Origin: Fibrella aquatilis
GTDB lineage: Bacteria; Bacteroidota; Bacteroidia; Cytophagales; Spirosomataceae
DNA: 64,000 nt
Direction: 5' to 3'
NCBI RefSeq assembly: GCF_017353255.1
Contig: NZ_JAFMYU010000029.1
Span: 21,325 to 85,324, forward strand
Positions within the stretch are counted from its first letter, which is position 1; the number at the start of each line of letters is the position of its first letter. Shown here piece after piece: positions 17,711 through 27,211 of this stretch. The notes under the pieces were generated by a model. That model saw only the letters and a program-made list of their open reading frames with translations, was not told the DNA's origin and searched no databases. A program made the position numbers and the translations under genes.

Positions 17711-19204
17711 ATGAGCAAAGAAGTTGAACTCTTAGAGAGCATCACCAACGCCGAATACAAGTACGGGTTCGAGACCCTGATTGAAGCCGACGAAGCTCCT
17801 AAAGGGCTGAACGACGATACAATACGCTTTATCTCCGCTAAAAAGAACGAGCCGCAATGGCTACTCGACTGGCGGATGGAAGCCTTTCGGATTTGGCAAA
17901 AAATGGAAGAACCCCATTGGCCAAATGTGAAATACCCCAAGATCGATTACCAGGATATCATTTATTACTCAGCCCCGAAACAACAAAAAACGGTTGGTTC
18001 GCTGGATGAGATCGACCCCGAACTGCGCCGCACGTTCGAGCGGCTGGGCATTTCGCTGAGTGAACAAAAACGCCTTGCCGGTGTGGTCGACGAACCCGTC
18101 GATGCCGATGGTAACCCCATTGAGCGCCCCCGCGTAGCGGTCGATGCCGTGATGGACTCTATCTCGGTGGCCACGACGTTCAAAAAAGAACTGGCCGAAA
18201 AAGGCATTATTTTCTGCGCTATTTCCGAGGCCGTTCAGGAACACCCTGAATTGATCAAGAAATACCTAGGCTCAGTGATTCCAGCCAAAGACAACTACTT
18301 CGCTGCCCTCAACGCAGCCGTTTTCTCCGACGGGTCGTTCTGCTACATTCCCAAAGGCATCCGCTGCCCGATGGAACTGTCCACTTATTTCCGCATCAAC
18401 GCCGCTAACACGGGTCAGTTTGAACGGACGCTGATTGTGGCCGACGAAGGGTCATACGTAAGCTATTTGGAAGGCTGCACCGCCCCTATGCGTGACGAAA
18501 ATCAGTTGCACGCTGCCTGTGTGGAATTAATCGCACATGACAACGCCGAGATCAAGTACTCGACGGTGCAGAACTGGTACCCCGGCGACAAAGACGGTCG
18601 CGGTGGTATTTACAATTTCGTGACAAAGCGCGGCATTTGCCACACCAGCGCCAAAATCTCGTGGACGCAGGTCGAAACCGGCTCGTCGATTACCTGGAAA
18701 TACCCCTCAGTGATACTGAAAGGTGACAATTCCATCGGTGAGTTCTATTCGGTGGCCGTGACTAATAACATGCAGCAGGCCGACACGGGCACCAAAATGA
18801 CCCACATCGGTAAGAATACGAAGAGCCGGATTGTATCGAAAGGTATCTCGGCGGGCAAAAGCCAAAACTCGTATCGCGGTTTGGTAGAGGTAATGAAACG
18901 CGCCGACAATGCCCGGAATTTCTCGCAGTGCGACTCGCTCCTGCTGGGCGACAAGTGCGGTGCCCACACATTCCCGTACATCGAAGTCAAGAACCAGTCG
19001 GCCACGGTAGAGCACGAAGCCACCACGTCGAAGATCGGCGAAGATCAGTTGTTCTATTGCAATCAGCGGGGGATTCCTACCGAGCAGGCTGTGGCTCTGA
19101 TCATCAACGGCTACGCCAAAGAAGTCCTGAATCAACTTCCGATGGAATTCGCCATCGAAGCCCAGAAGCTGCTGGAAATCAGCCTGGAAGGTTCAGTTGG
19201 ATAG
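17711..19204 (+). CDS. sufB: Fe-S cluster assembly scaffold SufB, apparently without adjacent sufCDS
   Basis: A 497-residue SufB (usual length about 470-480). The start [20 protein letters not shown] at 17711 is canonical; 58 upstream codons in frame are not conserved-looking. Conserved family blocks are present: [43 protein letters not shown], the [15 protein letters not shown] segment and the C-terminal [19 protein letters not shown]. SufB forms the SufBC2D complex that assembles Fe-S clusters. In most Bacteroidota sufB is followed by sufC, sufD and sufS, but here it is followed by a terminator and an SMR-like gene, so the partners must be encoded elsewhere. Confidence 0.95.
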   Translation: MSKEVELLESITNAEYKYGFETLIEADEAPKGLNDDTIRFISAKKNEPQWLLDWRMEAFRIWQKMEEPHWPNVKYPKIDYQDIIYYSAPKQQKTVGSLDEIDPELRRTFERLGISLSEQKRLAGVVDEPVDADGNPIERPRVAVDAVMDSISVATTFKKELAEKGIIFCAISEAVQEHPELIKKYLGSVIPAKDNYFAALNAAVFSDGSFCYIPKGIRCPMELSTYFRINAANTGQFERTLIVADEGSYVSYLEGCTAPMRDENQLHAACVELIAHDNAEIKYSTVQNWYPGDKDGRGGIYNFVTKRGICHTSAKISWTQVETGSSITWKYPSVILKGDNSIGEFYSVAVTNNMQQADTGTKMTHIGKNTKSRIVSKGISAGKSQNSYRGLVEVMKRADNARNFSQCDSLLLGDKCGAHTFPYIEVKNQSATVEHEATTSKIGEDQLFYCNQRGIPTEQAVALIINGYAKEVLNQLPMEFAIEAQKLLEISLEGSVG

Positions 19205-19255
19205 ATGAGTTCAAGGCCTAAAGTTAAGGTGGCCTCGTTGAACATGCTTTTTGAT

Positions 19256-19288
19256 AAAGCCCCTGCGGAAACGTGGGGGCTTTTTTTA
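19256..19288 (+). terminator. rho-independent terminator after sufB
   Basis: AAGCCCC TGCGGAAACG TGGGGGCTT followed by a run of seven T. The hairpin with T-tract sits about 55 nt after the sufB stop and ends its transcription unit. Confidence 0.85.
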
Positions 19289-19314
19289 TATCGAAAAATT
19301 CGGATCGGAAATTT

Positions 19315-19420
19315 GCGTATCATCCCGTATGGACACCATAGCGCAGCGTCGGTAGAAAAGTAGGTTAGTTCAGCTTCTTCTACCGACGTTGCGCTATGGT
19401 GTCCATACGGGATGATACGC
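19315..19420. repeat. 43-bp inverted repeat with one mismatch
   Basis: Arms 19315-19357 and 19378-19420 pair with a single G/A difference that stays G-U in RNA. Arm words (GCGTATCATCCCGTATGG) do not belong to the other word families and no GC core of the common type is seen, so this may be a separate member or subfamily. It lies just after the sufB terminator and not at a stop codon. Confidence 0.9.
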
Positions 19421-19470
19421 TTTTTAATTCTGCGCTCTTTTGTCCTCTATCTGGCAATAATTTGTGTGGG

Positions 19471-19478
19471 TAGTTTTG
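19471..19478 (+). promoter_or_regulatory. TAnnTTTG -7 element (TAGTTTTG)
   Basis: Match to the Bacteroidota -7 consensus upstream of the SMR-like gene at 19600. A convincing -33 box at the usual 17-23 bp spacing is not visible. Confidence 0.4.
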
Positions 19479-19599
19479 TGTAACCCTTTACACCCACGCC
19501 GGGTCGCGGAGGTTGCCGAAGGCGGGTTTATGGGTTGGTAACGGTGGCTTAACAGGCGTTTGGCTGGGCGCGTGTACCTTGTTGGCCAATCAATAAACG

Positions 19600-19959
19600 A
19601 TGCGCTTCGTTATGGCCTGGATGTTCTTGTTGCTCGCCTCCGCCTGCCAGACCGGCTGGACATATTCGCTAAAATATGCCGATTTTGGCGCACTGGCGCA
19701 GTTTCGCTTCACGTTACCCGTGTTGGTGCCTATTATCATCAACATCATATCGGGGCTGGCGAACGTATTTTTTTTAAGCCTGGCGTTCAAGCAAATTCCC
19801 CTGACCACCGCCTTTGGGGCCTGGACGGCGGGTACACTGGTGCTACTGAAATTAGCCGACGTCGTGTTCCTGAAAGCTGCCTGGTCAGTTGCCGAAGTGT
19901 TCTTTATTGGCTTGTTGGCAGTGGGGGTGGTTGGGCTTAAATTGGTAGCACCGAAGTAA
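19600..19959 (+). CDS. SMR/EmrE-like four-helix membrane protein with Gln in place of the catalytic Glu
   Basis: A 119-residue hydrophobic protein with four predicted transmembrane helices, the size and pattern of small multidrug resistance proteins. The second half has the family-like FGAWTAGT (Trp63 region of EmrE). In the first helix, aligning SLKYADF with EmrE LMKFSEGF puts Gln17 at the position of EmrE Glu14, the residue that binds protons and substrates. The protein may therefore not be a proton-coupled drug exporter; it could be a subunit of a heteromeric pair or a lipid/undecaprenyl-phosphate transporter of the wider superfamily. A longer open frame at 19560 in another phase is a shadow. 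DinB follows 26 nt later. Confidence 0.7.
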   Translation: MRFVMAWMFLLLASACQTGWTYSLKYADFGALAQFRFTLPVLVPIIINIISGLANVFFLSLAFKQIPLTTAFGAWTAGTLVLLKLADVVFLKAAWSVAEVFFIGLLAVGVVGLKLVAPK

Positions 19960-19985
19960 GCATTGATAGCACAACCCCACTCACT

Positions 19986-20504
19986 ATGGACCCTCAATTT
20001 CCTATCGGCCGCTGGTCGGGGCAGGAACAGTTCACCGCCGCCGACATCACCGACCGTATTGCGCAACTGCGTACTATACCGCAACAGTATCGGCAACTGA
20101 CCGAATCGCTAAATGATGAAGACCTTTTGCGTACATATCGGCCCGGTAGCTGGAACGTCCGGCAACTGGTGCATCACATGGCCGACACGCACGGGTGGCA
20201 TTATTTCCGCATCAAACACGCCCTCACGCTGCCCGAAACGGCCCCCGGCATCCTGAGCACCGTCAACGACTGGGCCACCCAACCCGACGGGCACGGTGCG
20301 CCGGTAGCACCCTCACTGGCGTTGCTGGAAAGCCTGCACGAGCGGCTGGCGTATCTATACGAACGTCTCGACGAAGCTGATTTGCAAAAGGCCTATTATC
20401 ACCCGTTTCGGCAGGTGAACGTGACCCTGGCGCAGGCCATCGACATGGTTGTCTGGCACGGGCAGCACCACCTGGCACATATCAGGCTAGCGCTTTTACA
20501 GTGA
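19986..20504 (+). CDS. DinB/YfiT-type metal-dependent thiol transferase (bacillithiol transferase-like)
   Basis: A 172-residue DinB-fold four-helix bundle. It has the His triad of the YfiT/BstA group: the first ligand in VHHMADTHGWHYFR and the other two in VVWHGQHHLAHI near the C-terminus. The N-terminal PIGRW motif and the PGSWNVRQLVHHMAD segment are typical. YfiT-like enzymes conjugate bacillithiol to electrophiles or act as metal-dependent hydrolases. Whether this organism makes bacillithiol cannot be told from this window. The final codon and stop lie within the palindrome at 20499-20603. Confidence 0.85.
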   Translation: MDPQFPIGRWSGQEQFTAADITDRIAQLRTIPQQYRQLTESLNDEDLLRTYRPGSWNVRQLVHHMADTHGWHYFRIKHALTLPETAPGILSTVNDWATQPDGHGAPVAPSLALLESLHERLAYLYERLDEADLQKAYYHPFRQVNVTLAQAIDMVVWHGQHHLAHIRLALLQ

Positions 20505-20603
20505 CCAGTTCTACAGTATGCAGTATGCAGTGTGGCTGATGTCAGCACACTCTACGCTGGCGTCAGCCACACTGCATACTGCATACTGTAGAACTGGTCA
20601 CTG
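20499..20603. repeat. 48-bp inverted repeat, 9-nt loop (B-word family)
   Basis: Arms 20499-20546 and 20556-20603 match at 46 of 48 positions; the two differences (GATGTC against GACGCC) are G-U compatible in RNA. Words are CAGTATGCAGTATGCAG as at 1496. The core is GGCTGATGTCAGC / GCTGGCGTCAGCC. It covers the DinB stop codon (20502-20504) and ends 4 nt from the accA stop codon, so it fills a convergent junction. Confidence 0.95.
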
Positions 20604-20607
20604 ATTT

Positions 20608-21561
20608 TTATTCCACCACAACCCCCATGGCGCAGAACTTGTCGATGCGTTGGTCGATGCGTTCTTCGGGGGTGAGGGTGTTGAGTTCGGCGAGGTTGTC
20701 CAGGATGGTCCGTTTCAGGATGTTGGCCATCGCGGCGTGGTCGTAGTGAGCACCGCCAACGGGTTCGTCAACGATACCATCGACGAGTTTGAACGAAGTC
20801 ATGTCGGTGGCGGTGAGCTTCATAGCTTCGGCGGCCTGCTCTTTGTAATTCCAGCTACGCCACAAAATAGTCGAGCAGTTTTCGGGCGAAATCACGGAAT
20901 ACCAGGTGTTTTCGAGCATCAGCACCCGGTCGCCGATGGCAATGCCCAACGCCCCGCCGCTGGCTCCTTCGCCAATGACGATGCAGATGACGGGCACTTT
21001 CAGCAAAAACATTTCTTTCAGGTTGCGGGCAATGGCTTCGCCCTGCCCGCGCTCTTCGGCTTCCAGACCCGGAAACGCACCCGGCGTGTCAATGAGTGTC
21101 ACGATGGGCTTATTAAACTTCTCGGCCATCTTCATCAGGCGCAGGGCTTTGCGGTAGCCTTCGGGGTTAGGCATGCCGAAGTTGCGGTGCTGCCGCTGCT
21201 TGGTGTTGCGGCCTTTCTGCTGCCCGATAATCATGATGGTCTGACCCTCTATTTCGGCAAAACCACCTACCATGGCCGGGTCGTCGCGCACGGTACGGTC
21301 GCCGTGGAGTTCAATAAACTGGTCGCACATTCGCTCAATGTAGTCCAGCGTGTAGGGCCGGTCGGGGTGGCGCGAGAGCTGTACGCGCTGCCAGCGCGTG
21401 AGGTTGCGAAATAACTCGTGCCGCAGCCGGTCGATGCTTTTCTCTAAGGTCTCAACAGCCTCCGATACATCGACCTTGTTGGTCTCGGCCAGCCGTTTCA
21501 TCTCATCCAATCGACCTTCTAAATCGGCAATCGGCTTTTCAAAGTCGAGGTAGGTTCTCAT
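20608..21561 (-). CDS. accA: acetyl-CoA carboxylase carboxyltransferase subunit alpha
   Basis: A 317-residue AccA, which with AccD transfers CO2 from carboxybiotin to acetyl-CoA to make malonyl-CoA, the committed step of fatty acid synthesis. Recognisable blocks are [50 protein letters not shown] and the oxyanion-hole region [19 protein letters not shown]. Length equals the E. coli enzyme (319). Transcription follows the upstream metallo-beta-lactamase gene; the two are separated by a perfect 43-bp palindrome ending 9 nt before the accA ATG. No accD in the window. Confidence 0.96.
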   Translation of the reverse strand: MRTYLDFEKPIADLEGRLDEMKRLAETNKVDVSEAVETLEKSIDRLRHELFRNLTRWQRVQLSRHPDRPYTLDYIERMCDQFIELHGDRTVRDDPAMVGGFAEIEGQTIMIIGQQKGRNTKQRQHRNFGMPNPEGYRKALRLMKMAEKFNKPIVTLIDTPGAFPGLEAEERGQGEAIARNLKEMFLLKVPVICIVIGEGASGGALGIAIGDRVLMLENTWYSVISPENCSTILWRSWNYKEQAAEAMKLTATDMTSFKLVDGIVDEPVGGAHYDHAAMANILKRTILDNLAELNTLTPEERIDQRIDKFCAMGVVVE

Positions 21562-21570
21562 AGAAAAGGA

Positions 21571-21666
21571 GTGGTAAGTGCTGAGTGGTAAGTGGTGAGT
21601 TTGCTTCCGCCAGAGCAGTTACGCTGGCGGAAGCAAACTCACCACTTACCACTCAGCACTTACCAC
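21571..21666. repeat. perfect 43-bp inverted repeat, 10-nt loop
   Basis: Arms 21571-21613 and 21624-21666 are exact reverse complements around AGCAGTTACG. Outer words are GGTAAGTGCTGAGTGG; core TTGCTTCCGCCAG. It begins 3 nt after one stop codon (21670, minus strand) and ends 9 nt before the accA start, leaving no other intergenic DNA. Confidence 0.95.
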
Positions 21667-21669
21667 TTT

Positions 21670-23103
21670 TTAAAGTTCATACATCTGCCCTTTGGCGGGG
21701 ATCTCTACGTTGGGGTAGCCGGCTTCGGCGAGAGTGCCTTTAAAAGCTTCCATGCTGCTGGTTTCGCCGTGGACGAGGAATATGCGCTTCAACGTTTCGG
21801 GCGACTGCATCTGTACGAAACCTAGCAGATCGGCGCGGTCACCGTGGCCGCTGAACACGTCGATTTTCTCGATGTTGGCCAGCACCTGTTTTTCTTCGCC
21901 CTTGATCGTCAGCGTGGGTTGGCCGTTCAGCAGCCGCCAGCCCAGCGTACCCTCGGCGCAGTAGCCAATGAGCAGGATGGTGCAGTACGGATTGCCAATG
22001 TTGGCCGCAACGTGGTACTCGACCCGCCCGCCCTGCACCATACCCGACGACGAGATGATGATGCACGGCTCGTTATAGTCAGACACCGCTTTGCTGGCCT
22101 TGCTCGACTCCAGAAATTCGAAGTTCTCAAAATCGAACAGCGTCTCGTTGGCGTCGAAGAAATCGCGGGCTTCTTTGCTAAGCTGGCGCACGTTTTTCAG
22201 ATACACCTTGGTGCTCTCAAAAGCCATTGGGCTATCTGAGAACACTTTTATGGGCGGAAAACCCCGTTCCGAATATAATCGGTTGAGCGTATACAGCAGT
22301 GATTGGGTACGCCCCACCGAAAACGACGGTATAATCAGCCGACCCGGAATATCGACGCAGGTACGCTTAATCACGTCGGCCAGGGCATCTTCGGGGCTTA
22401 CATCGTCGTTGTGCATCCGGTTGCCATAGGTCGATTCGCACACTAGGTAGTCCACATGGGGCACGGTGGCGGGGTCGACCAGCAGTGGGTAGTTCTTGCG
22501 GCCAATGTCGCCAGAGAAGCAGATGCTTTTTTTCTGGCCGTTTTCATACACGTCGACCACAATGTGGGCGGCACCCAACAGGTGTCCGGCGGGCAGAAAC
22601 GTGACGTTGCAATTGTCGGTAAGGCGAAATTTGCGGCCAAACTGAATGGCTACTACGCTCTCCATGCTTTCGCGCACCTGCTTGTCGAGAAACAGGTCTT
22701 TCTGCAACTGCGATTGCTTGTCGCGGACCTTCTTTTTCTTGCTGTTGTTGAGGTCGTTGATCTTCCGTTGATTGAGCGATGCGGCGTCTTTCAGCAGAAT
22801 ATCGGTAAGGGCGAAGGTAGGTTCGGTACACAGAATCTGGCCTTCGTAGCCTTCGCGGTAGAGGTTGGGCAGGTTGCCCGAATGGTCGATGTGGGCGTGG
22901 GTGAGCAACACCACGTTCAGGCTGGAGGCTTCAAAGGGGAAGAAAGCAGCCGTGGGTTGTTCAACGGGAGGGGGAACGCTACCGTTATGTGGTCGCTCCA
23001 GGTCGGAACCGCAGTCAATCAGGATGCGGTAATCGTCATCTAACTCCAGCAGATACATACTGCCCGTAACCTGCTGGGCGGCTCCCCAAAACGTTAATTT
23101 CAT
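21670..23103 (-). CDS. beta-CASP metallo-beta-lactamase-fold ribonuclease/hydrolase
   Basis: A 477-residue protein with start at 23103 (MKLTFWGAAQQVTGSMYLLE); an in-frame start 108 nt upstream adds no conserved sequence. The metal-binding HAHIDH (His69, His71, Asp73, His74) and a later GHLLGAAH and SGDIGR define the metallo-beta-lactamase fold; the beta-CASP and C-terminal motifs include IIPSFSVGRTQSLLY, SSSGMVQGGRVEYH and FSGHGDRADLLGF. This is the CPSF73/archaeal-aCPSF-like bacterial group, probably an RNase acting in RNA maturation or decay. The C-terminal IFLVHGE motif is typical. Confidence 0.9.
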   Translation of the reverse strand: MKLTFWGAAQQVTGSMYLLELDDDYRILIDCGSDLERPHNGSVPPPVEQPTAAFFPFEASSLNVVLLTHAHIDHSGNLPNLYREGYEGQILCTEPTFALTDILLKDAASLNQRKINDLNNSKKKKVRDKQSQLQKDLFLDKQVRESMESVVAIQFGRKFRLTDNCNVTFLPAGHLLGAAHIVVDVYENGQKKSICFSGDIGRKNYPLLVDPATVPHVDYLVCESTYGNRMHNDDVSPEDALADVIKRTCVDIPGRLIIPSFSVGRTQSLLYTLNRLYSERGFPPIKVFSDSPMAFESTKVYLKNVRQLSKEARDFFDANETLFDFENFEFLESSKASKAVSDYNEPCIIISSSGMVQGGRVEYHVAANIGNPYCTILLIGYCAEGTLGWRLLNGQPTLTIKGEEKQVLANIEKIDVFSGHGDRADLLGFVQMQSPETLKRIFLVHGETSSMEAFKGTLAEAGYPNVEIPAKGQMYEL

Positions 23104-23255
23104 GCGTGGTCTATACCGGCTTATATGGTCATCGCCAACAGACTGTAGGCACCCCAAAACCCCAGCGGGGCGGCGTGCCAGATTGGCGTATTTATTCGTT
23201 AATTGGGGCAAAAAGGGCTATTGCGTAACGCAGATACGGTATGCCAAAATTCCCT

Positions 23256-23263
23256 TAGCTTTG
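23256..23263 (+). promoter_or_regulatory. TAnnTTTG -7 element (TAGCTTTG) upstream of dacB
   Basis: TAGCTTTG matches the -7 consensus. It implies a transcription start near 23270, downstream of the open-frame start at 23203, and so supports the GTG starts at 23305 or 23341 for the following gene. Confidence 0.5.
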
Positions 23264-23340
23264 CAAAGCTACGAAAAAGGCCCATACCGCCTAACCCCTA
23301 CGCCGTGCCGACTACCCCCGCCCCAACCCGCTTTCTACGG

Positions 23341-24954
23341 GTGACTACACTCCTTTTTGCTTTATCAATCAGCTATCTATCAGGGCATTGTAAAAATTCA
23401 ATCGCCCCAGATCGCCAACTAAAAGGCTCTGCCGATAGAATAACTATAATTGATACCACGGCTTTGCAGCGCATTCGGGCGTGGGCCGAGGCCCTGCAAC
23501 GTGGTTCGCTGGCGCAAAACGGCATCGTGGCCCTGTCGGTACGGCGCGTGAGCGACGGCCAATGCGTGTTCGGGCAAAACGAACAGACCAGCCTCGCCAC
23601 CGCCTCGACGCTGAAACTAGTATCTACGGCCACCGCCCTGGCCACGCTGGGCAGCACCTATTCCTACACCACCACTTTGGAATATGACGGCACGATCCGC
23701 GACAGCACCCTCCAGGGCAATCTCTACCTGCGTGGCACCGGCGACCCGTCATTAGCCAGCGGTCGGTTTGCGGGATACCCCACCTGGGTACAGTTTCTCA
23801 AATCGGTCAGCAACAGTGTTCGGCAGGCGGGCATCCGGCGCATCAGCGGGGCCGTTGTTGGCGATGCCAGCTTTTACGACGACATGCCCACCCCCGACAC
23901 TTGGCCCTACGGTGACCTGGGTAACTACTACGGCGCAGGTCTTTTCGGACTAAATATTAACGAAAACCTCTACCGTGTGGCGTTCAAAACCGGTCCGGTG
24001 GTGGGGGTGGCCGCTCCCGTTTCGCGGGTAGACCCGGCCATGCCCTATCTGGCCCTGACCAACCACGTAACCACCGACCAGCCTACCACCGGTGACGAGG
24101 TAGTTATCTACGGCGCACCCTTTCAGAACACGGTGGTGCTGGAAGGTACCGTGCCCGCCAATAGCACCGATTTCATTGTGAAAGGAGCCATGCCCGACCC
24201 TGCCTATTTCATCGCCTACGCCCTCACCGAGCAGTTTCGGCGCGATAGCATCCGCGTGGCGGGCATGCCAATGTCGTACCGCATCGGTACCAGCCCCACG
24301 GGGGTAGTGGTGGCGGGTGTGGGCAACGACGTGCCGGGGAACATAGGCGCGGGAGGGGCATCACTCACGAGTAAACCCCTGCGCCGGACCGAGATCACCC
24401 GTTACCTCTCGCCCCCGATGAGCGACCTGGCGCGGGAGACTAACTTCCAGAGTATCAACCTCTATGCTGAAGCCCTACTGCGGTCGGCGGCGCAGAAACT
24501 GACCCAGAACCCACCAGCTATTCCGGCGCGTAGCTGGCCCGCGTCGGTGTCGGCCATGACAGGTTTCTGGCAAAGTAAAGGCGTTGATTTGGCGGGCTTT
24601 CGCCCCCGCGATGGCAGCGGCCTTTCCACGGTTGGGGCCATGACTACGGCCAACCTGACGGGTATTCTGGCGGCTATGACCCGCGAGGTGGCCTACCCGG
24701 CATTCTACGCCAGCATTCCGGTGGTGGGGCGCACGGGCACAGTGAAAAACCTGGCCAAAAACACCAAAGCGGCGGGCAACATCCGGGCCAAAAGTGGCAC
24801 TATTGAGGGCGTACGGGCCTATGCGGGCTACTTCACCGCCACCGACGGCAGCCTGATGTGCTTTTCATTTATGATCAACAAATACGCCGAAGGCAAATAC
24901 GCCGCCCTAACCCCGCAGATCGAGAAGCTCTTCACACTGCTGGTGGCACTGTGA
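23341..24954 (+). CDS. dacB: D-alanyl-D-alanine carboxypeptidase/endopeptidase, PBP4 type
   Basis: About 537 residues from the GTG at 23341, which begins a signal peptide (VTTLLFALSISYLSGHC); GTG 23305 is an alternative. It is a class C low-molecular-mass penicillin-binding protein: STLK (Ser89 to Lys92) is the acylation motif, SINLYAEALL gives SxN, and GRTGTVKN replaces the KTG box with Arg, as seen in some PBP4 relatives. PBP4 proteins trim pentapeptides and cut cross-links in peptidoglycan. The final stop codon shares a base with a palindrome. A possible lipobox Cys in the signal region (SGHC) could make it a lipoprotein. Confidence 0.88.
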   Translation: MTTLLFALSISYLSGHCKNSIAPDRQLKGSADRITIIDTTALQRIRAWAEALQRGSLAQNGIVALSVRRVSDGQCVFGQNEQTSLATASTLKLVSTATALATLGSTYSYTTTLEYDGTIRDSTLQGNLYLRGTGDPSLASGRFAGYPTWVQFLKSVSNSVRQAGIRRISGAVVGDASFYDDMPTPDTWPYGDLGNYYGAGLFGLNINENLYRVAFKTGPVVGVAAPVSRVDPAMPYLALTNHVTTDQPTTGDEVVIYGAPFQNTVVLEGTVPANSTDFIVKGAMPDPAYFIAYALTEQFRRDSIRVAGMPMSYRIGTSPTGVVVAGVGNDVPGNIGAGGASLTSKPLRRTEITRYLSPPMSDLARETNFQSINLYAEALLRSAAQKLTQNPPAIPARSWPASVSAMTGFWQSKGVDLAGFRPRDGSGLSTVGAMTTANLTGILAAMTREVAYPAFYASIPVVGRTGTVKNLAKNTKAAGNIRAKSGTIEGVRAYAGYFTATDGSLMCFSFMINKYAEGKYAALTPQIEKLFTLLVAL

Positions 24955-25043
24955 GCGAAAGAGTGAATGGTGAAAGAGCGGCTTGCGCAAGCGTATTCAT
25001 GCGGAAGCCACTATTTCACTCTTTCACTCTTTCACTATTCGCT
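24954..25043. repeat. imperfect inverted repeat at a convergent junction (G-word family)
   Basis: Left 24954-24984 (AGCGAAAGAGTGAATGG...) and right 25005-25043 (built from TTTCACTC words) pair imperfectly; the right arm has an extra word. The centre GGCTTGCGCAAGCG resembles the common core. It touches both stop codons: dacB 24952-24954 and the kinase 25042-25044. Confidence 0.8.
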
Positions 25044-26475
25044 ACACTTGCCTCTCTGGCAGTACCACTACAAACGTGGAGCCTACGCCTTCCTGACTGC
25101 GGGCGGTGAGGTAACCCTGGTGGTAGGCCACCACGCGCTTACAGATGGCCAGGCCAATGCCGGTGCCTTCGTACTGCTGTTTGGCGTGCAGGCGCTGGAA
25201 GATTGTGAAGATGCGGTCGAGGTACTTTTCGTTGAACCCAATACCATTGTCGGTGACGAAAATCTGATGGTACAGCTGGTCGGGATAAAGCATGGGATAA
25301 GCAGACCCCGGTACCACATCGGCTGTGACCTGGATGCGGGGCGGCGTGTTAGGTCGGCGGTATTTCATAGCGTTGTTGATCAGGTTGGCGAATAGCTGAT
25401 CTAATTGCGGCGGTACCATTTCCAGAGAAGGCATTGGTCCTACCTCAATCAGGGCATTGGTTTCTTTTAGTGACAGGTCAAGTTCAGCAATAACCCGGTT
25501 CAGCACGTCGCTCAGGGGCAGGTACTGAAAAGCCTCAGGTTGGTTGGCCACCCGCGAAAAATTGAGCAGGTCCTGAATCAGTACCGACATCCGTTCGGCG
25601 GCGGCCAGCATTTTAGCTAAAAACGTTTGCCCTTCGGCATCAATAGCGTGGCTGTACCGTTCGTGGAGCAAACTACCAAAGGCGCTGATCTTACGCAGGG
25701 GTTCCTGCAAGTCGTGGCTAGCCACAAACGCAAAACGTTCCAGCTCCTGGTTCGATATTTCCAACTGGTTGACCTTGGCCGTCAGGTCGGCCTCATACCC
25801 GCGTAATTGTCGCTCGTTTTCGGTTCGCCTCCGCAACTCTGCCGTAAGCATGTTATACATGACGAGCAGGATGATGAGCGTGGTGATGGCCAGCGAAAAC
25901 GTAACAGTTAATCCCGTACGGTACGATTGGTTGGCCAGTGTATTGCGTTGCGTCATCAGCAATTGTTCGCGGCTGATCATCTGCGCCGTCAGTTGCCGAA
26001 CTCGATCCATGCGGGTTCGGCCTTCCAGCAAATAAGCTTGCCGCAGCGAGTCGGTCTCCGAATTGTCGAGCCTGATCTGCCGGTTTGTAATGATGAGTTT
26101 AGCCAGCACCAATTGCCGGAGTTGCTTGCTGGCCCGTTGCTGAATGGGGTTGTCGGCAATGAGACTGTCCAGGTTATTGAGTTGAGGCGCCAACTGAGGT
26201 TCGGCCAGCCTATAAGGTTCCAGAAAGGAAGTAAGCCGGGTGGCTACATACCCCCGTGATCCGGTTTCGACGTCTTTTAGCAGCGACAGAATAGTGCTGA
26301 TGCGACTGATAACCTCAAATGTGTGGCTGATCCGCTGGTTGTCGCGCTTCGATTGGGTGTAGCTATGCAGCGACAGCCCAAACCCTATGATAACCAGAAA
26401 AATGGCTACCGTGAAGCCAACGGCAATACGCCGGTTGGTTTGTTCAGTAGGAAATAGGCCAGAAAAAAGACTCAT
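25042..26475 (-). CDS. CHASE3-domain sensor histidine kinase
   Basis: A 477-residue kinase with start at 26475 (MSLFSGLFPTEQTNRRIAVG); an in-frame ATG 78 nt upstream is less plausible. TM1 about 17-37, periplasmic CHASE3-like helical domain about 40-185 (VETGSRGYVATR is typical), TM2 about 188-210, a short coiled coil, then HisKA with phospho-acceptor His254 in ASHDLQEPLRK, and an HATPase domain with NNAMKYR, DNGIGF and GTGIGLAI boxes. There is no adjacent response regulator, so it is an orphan kinase. The HisKA type with SHDLQEPL is common in light- or redox-related Bacteroidota and cyanobacterial kinases, but the signal is unknown. Confidence 0.92.
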   Translation of the reverse strand: MSLFSGLFPTEQTNRRIAVGFTVAIFLVIIGFGLSLHSYTQSKRDNQRISHTFEVISRISTILSLLKDVETGSRGYVATRLTSFLEPYRLAEPQLAPQLNNLDSLIADNPIQQRASKQLRQLVLAKLIITNRQIRLDNSETDSLRQAYLLEGRTRMDRVRQLTAQMISREQLLMTQRNTLANQSYRTGLTVTFSLAITTLIILLVMYNMLTAELRRRTENERQLRGYEADLTAKVNQLEISNQELERFAFVASHDLQEPLRKISAFGSLLHERYSHAIDAEGQTFLAKMLAAAERMSVLIQDLLNFSRVANQPEAFQYLPLSDVLNRVIAELDLSLKETNALIEVGPMPSLEMVPPQLDQLFANLINNAMKYRRPNTPPRIQVTADVVPGSAYPMLYPDQLYHQIFVTDNGIGFNEKYLDRIFTIFQRLHAKQQYEGTGIGLAICKRVVAYHQGYLTARSQEGVGSTFVVVLPERQV

Positions 26476-26588
26476 CTGGGGCAGGCAGGGTGGTGGTGAA
26501 GGATAGCCCGTTGAAATGGCACAAGAGCTAAAGATAAACGCCTCAACAGGCATTTATTTGCAATATTAGCCAATGGACACCATCCTGT

Positions 26589-27128
26589 TTACCCCACCGT
26601 TTCAATAACCAGATTGTGGTTAGTATAGATGCAGATGTCGGCGGCAATGTGTAGGCTTTCGCTCACCATTTCCTGCGCCGATAGCTGGGGAGCGTGTTTC
26701 TTGAGCGCAATAGCCGCCGACTGAGCATAAACTCCACCAGAACCAATAGCCGCCACGTCCATATCTGGTTCGAGCACGTCGCCGGTGCCGGAAATCACCA
26801 GCAGGTCGTCTTTCGAGGCCACAATCATCATGGCTTCCAGCTTGCGCAAAAAGCGGTCGGTGCGCCAGTCTTTGGCCAGTTCGATGGCGGCGCGGCGCAG
26901 GTTGTTATTATAGTTGCCCAGCTTTTCTTCAAAGCGCTCGATGAGCGTGAAGGCGTCGGCAGTTGACCCGGCAAAACCGGCTAGAATCTGTCCGCCCGCC
27001 AGCCTGCGAATTTTTTTGACGTTGCTTTTAGCAACGGTGTTGCCCATAGTGGCCTGCCCGTCGGCTCCCAACGAAACTTGCCCATTGTGGCGGATGCCCA
27101 CCACGGTGGTGGCGTGTACTGGTGTCAT
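26589..27128 (-). CDS. hslV: ATP-dependent protease subunit HslV
   Basis: A 179-residue proteasome-like N-terminal-threonine peptidase that partners with HslU. The protein begins [16 protein letters not shown], so the catalytic Thr is probably Thr7 after removal of a six-residue propeptide, as in other non-proteobacterial HslV proteins where Met is not directly followed by TT. Conserved blocks are [42 protein letters not shown] and [12 protein letters not shown]. hslU is not adjacent and not in the window. It is divergent from a Clp-type ATPase gene. Confidence 0.95.
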   Translation of the reverse strand: MTPVHATTVVGIRHNGQVSLGADGQATMGNTVAKSNVKKIRRLAGGQILAGFAGSTADAFTLIERFEEKLGNYNNNLRRAAIELAKDWRTDRFLRKLEAMMIVASKDDLLVISGTGDVLEPDMDVAAIGSGGVYAQSAAIALKKHAPQLSAQEMVSESLHIAADICIYTNHNLVIETVG

Positions 27129-27183
27129 GCGTTACCTGTGCTATTTCTGAACTGACAGTTTTTGCCGGGTCTTGGTTCATTGG

Positions 27184-27211
27184 CGAAGTGAGAGGTAAGA
27201 GCTAAGAGTGG
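27184..27211. repeat. solo arm of a C-word inverted repeat
   Basis: CGAAGTGAGAGGTAAGAGC followed by TAAGAGTGG uses the same words as 10211, 17501 and 57030, but no complementary arm follows within the next few hundred bases. It lies between the divergent hslV and clp genes and may be a decayed or precursor copy. Confidence 0.55.

Noticed and set aside
19560..19940. 126-codon plus frame overlapping the SMR-like gene in another phase
   Set aside because: The frame starting at 19600 encodes four hydrophobic helices with an SMR pattern; the other reads as random, Arg/Gly-rich sequence.
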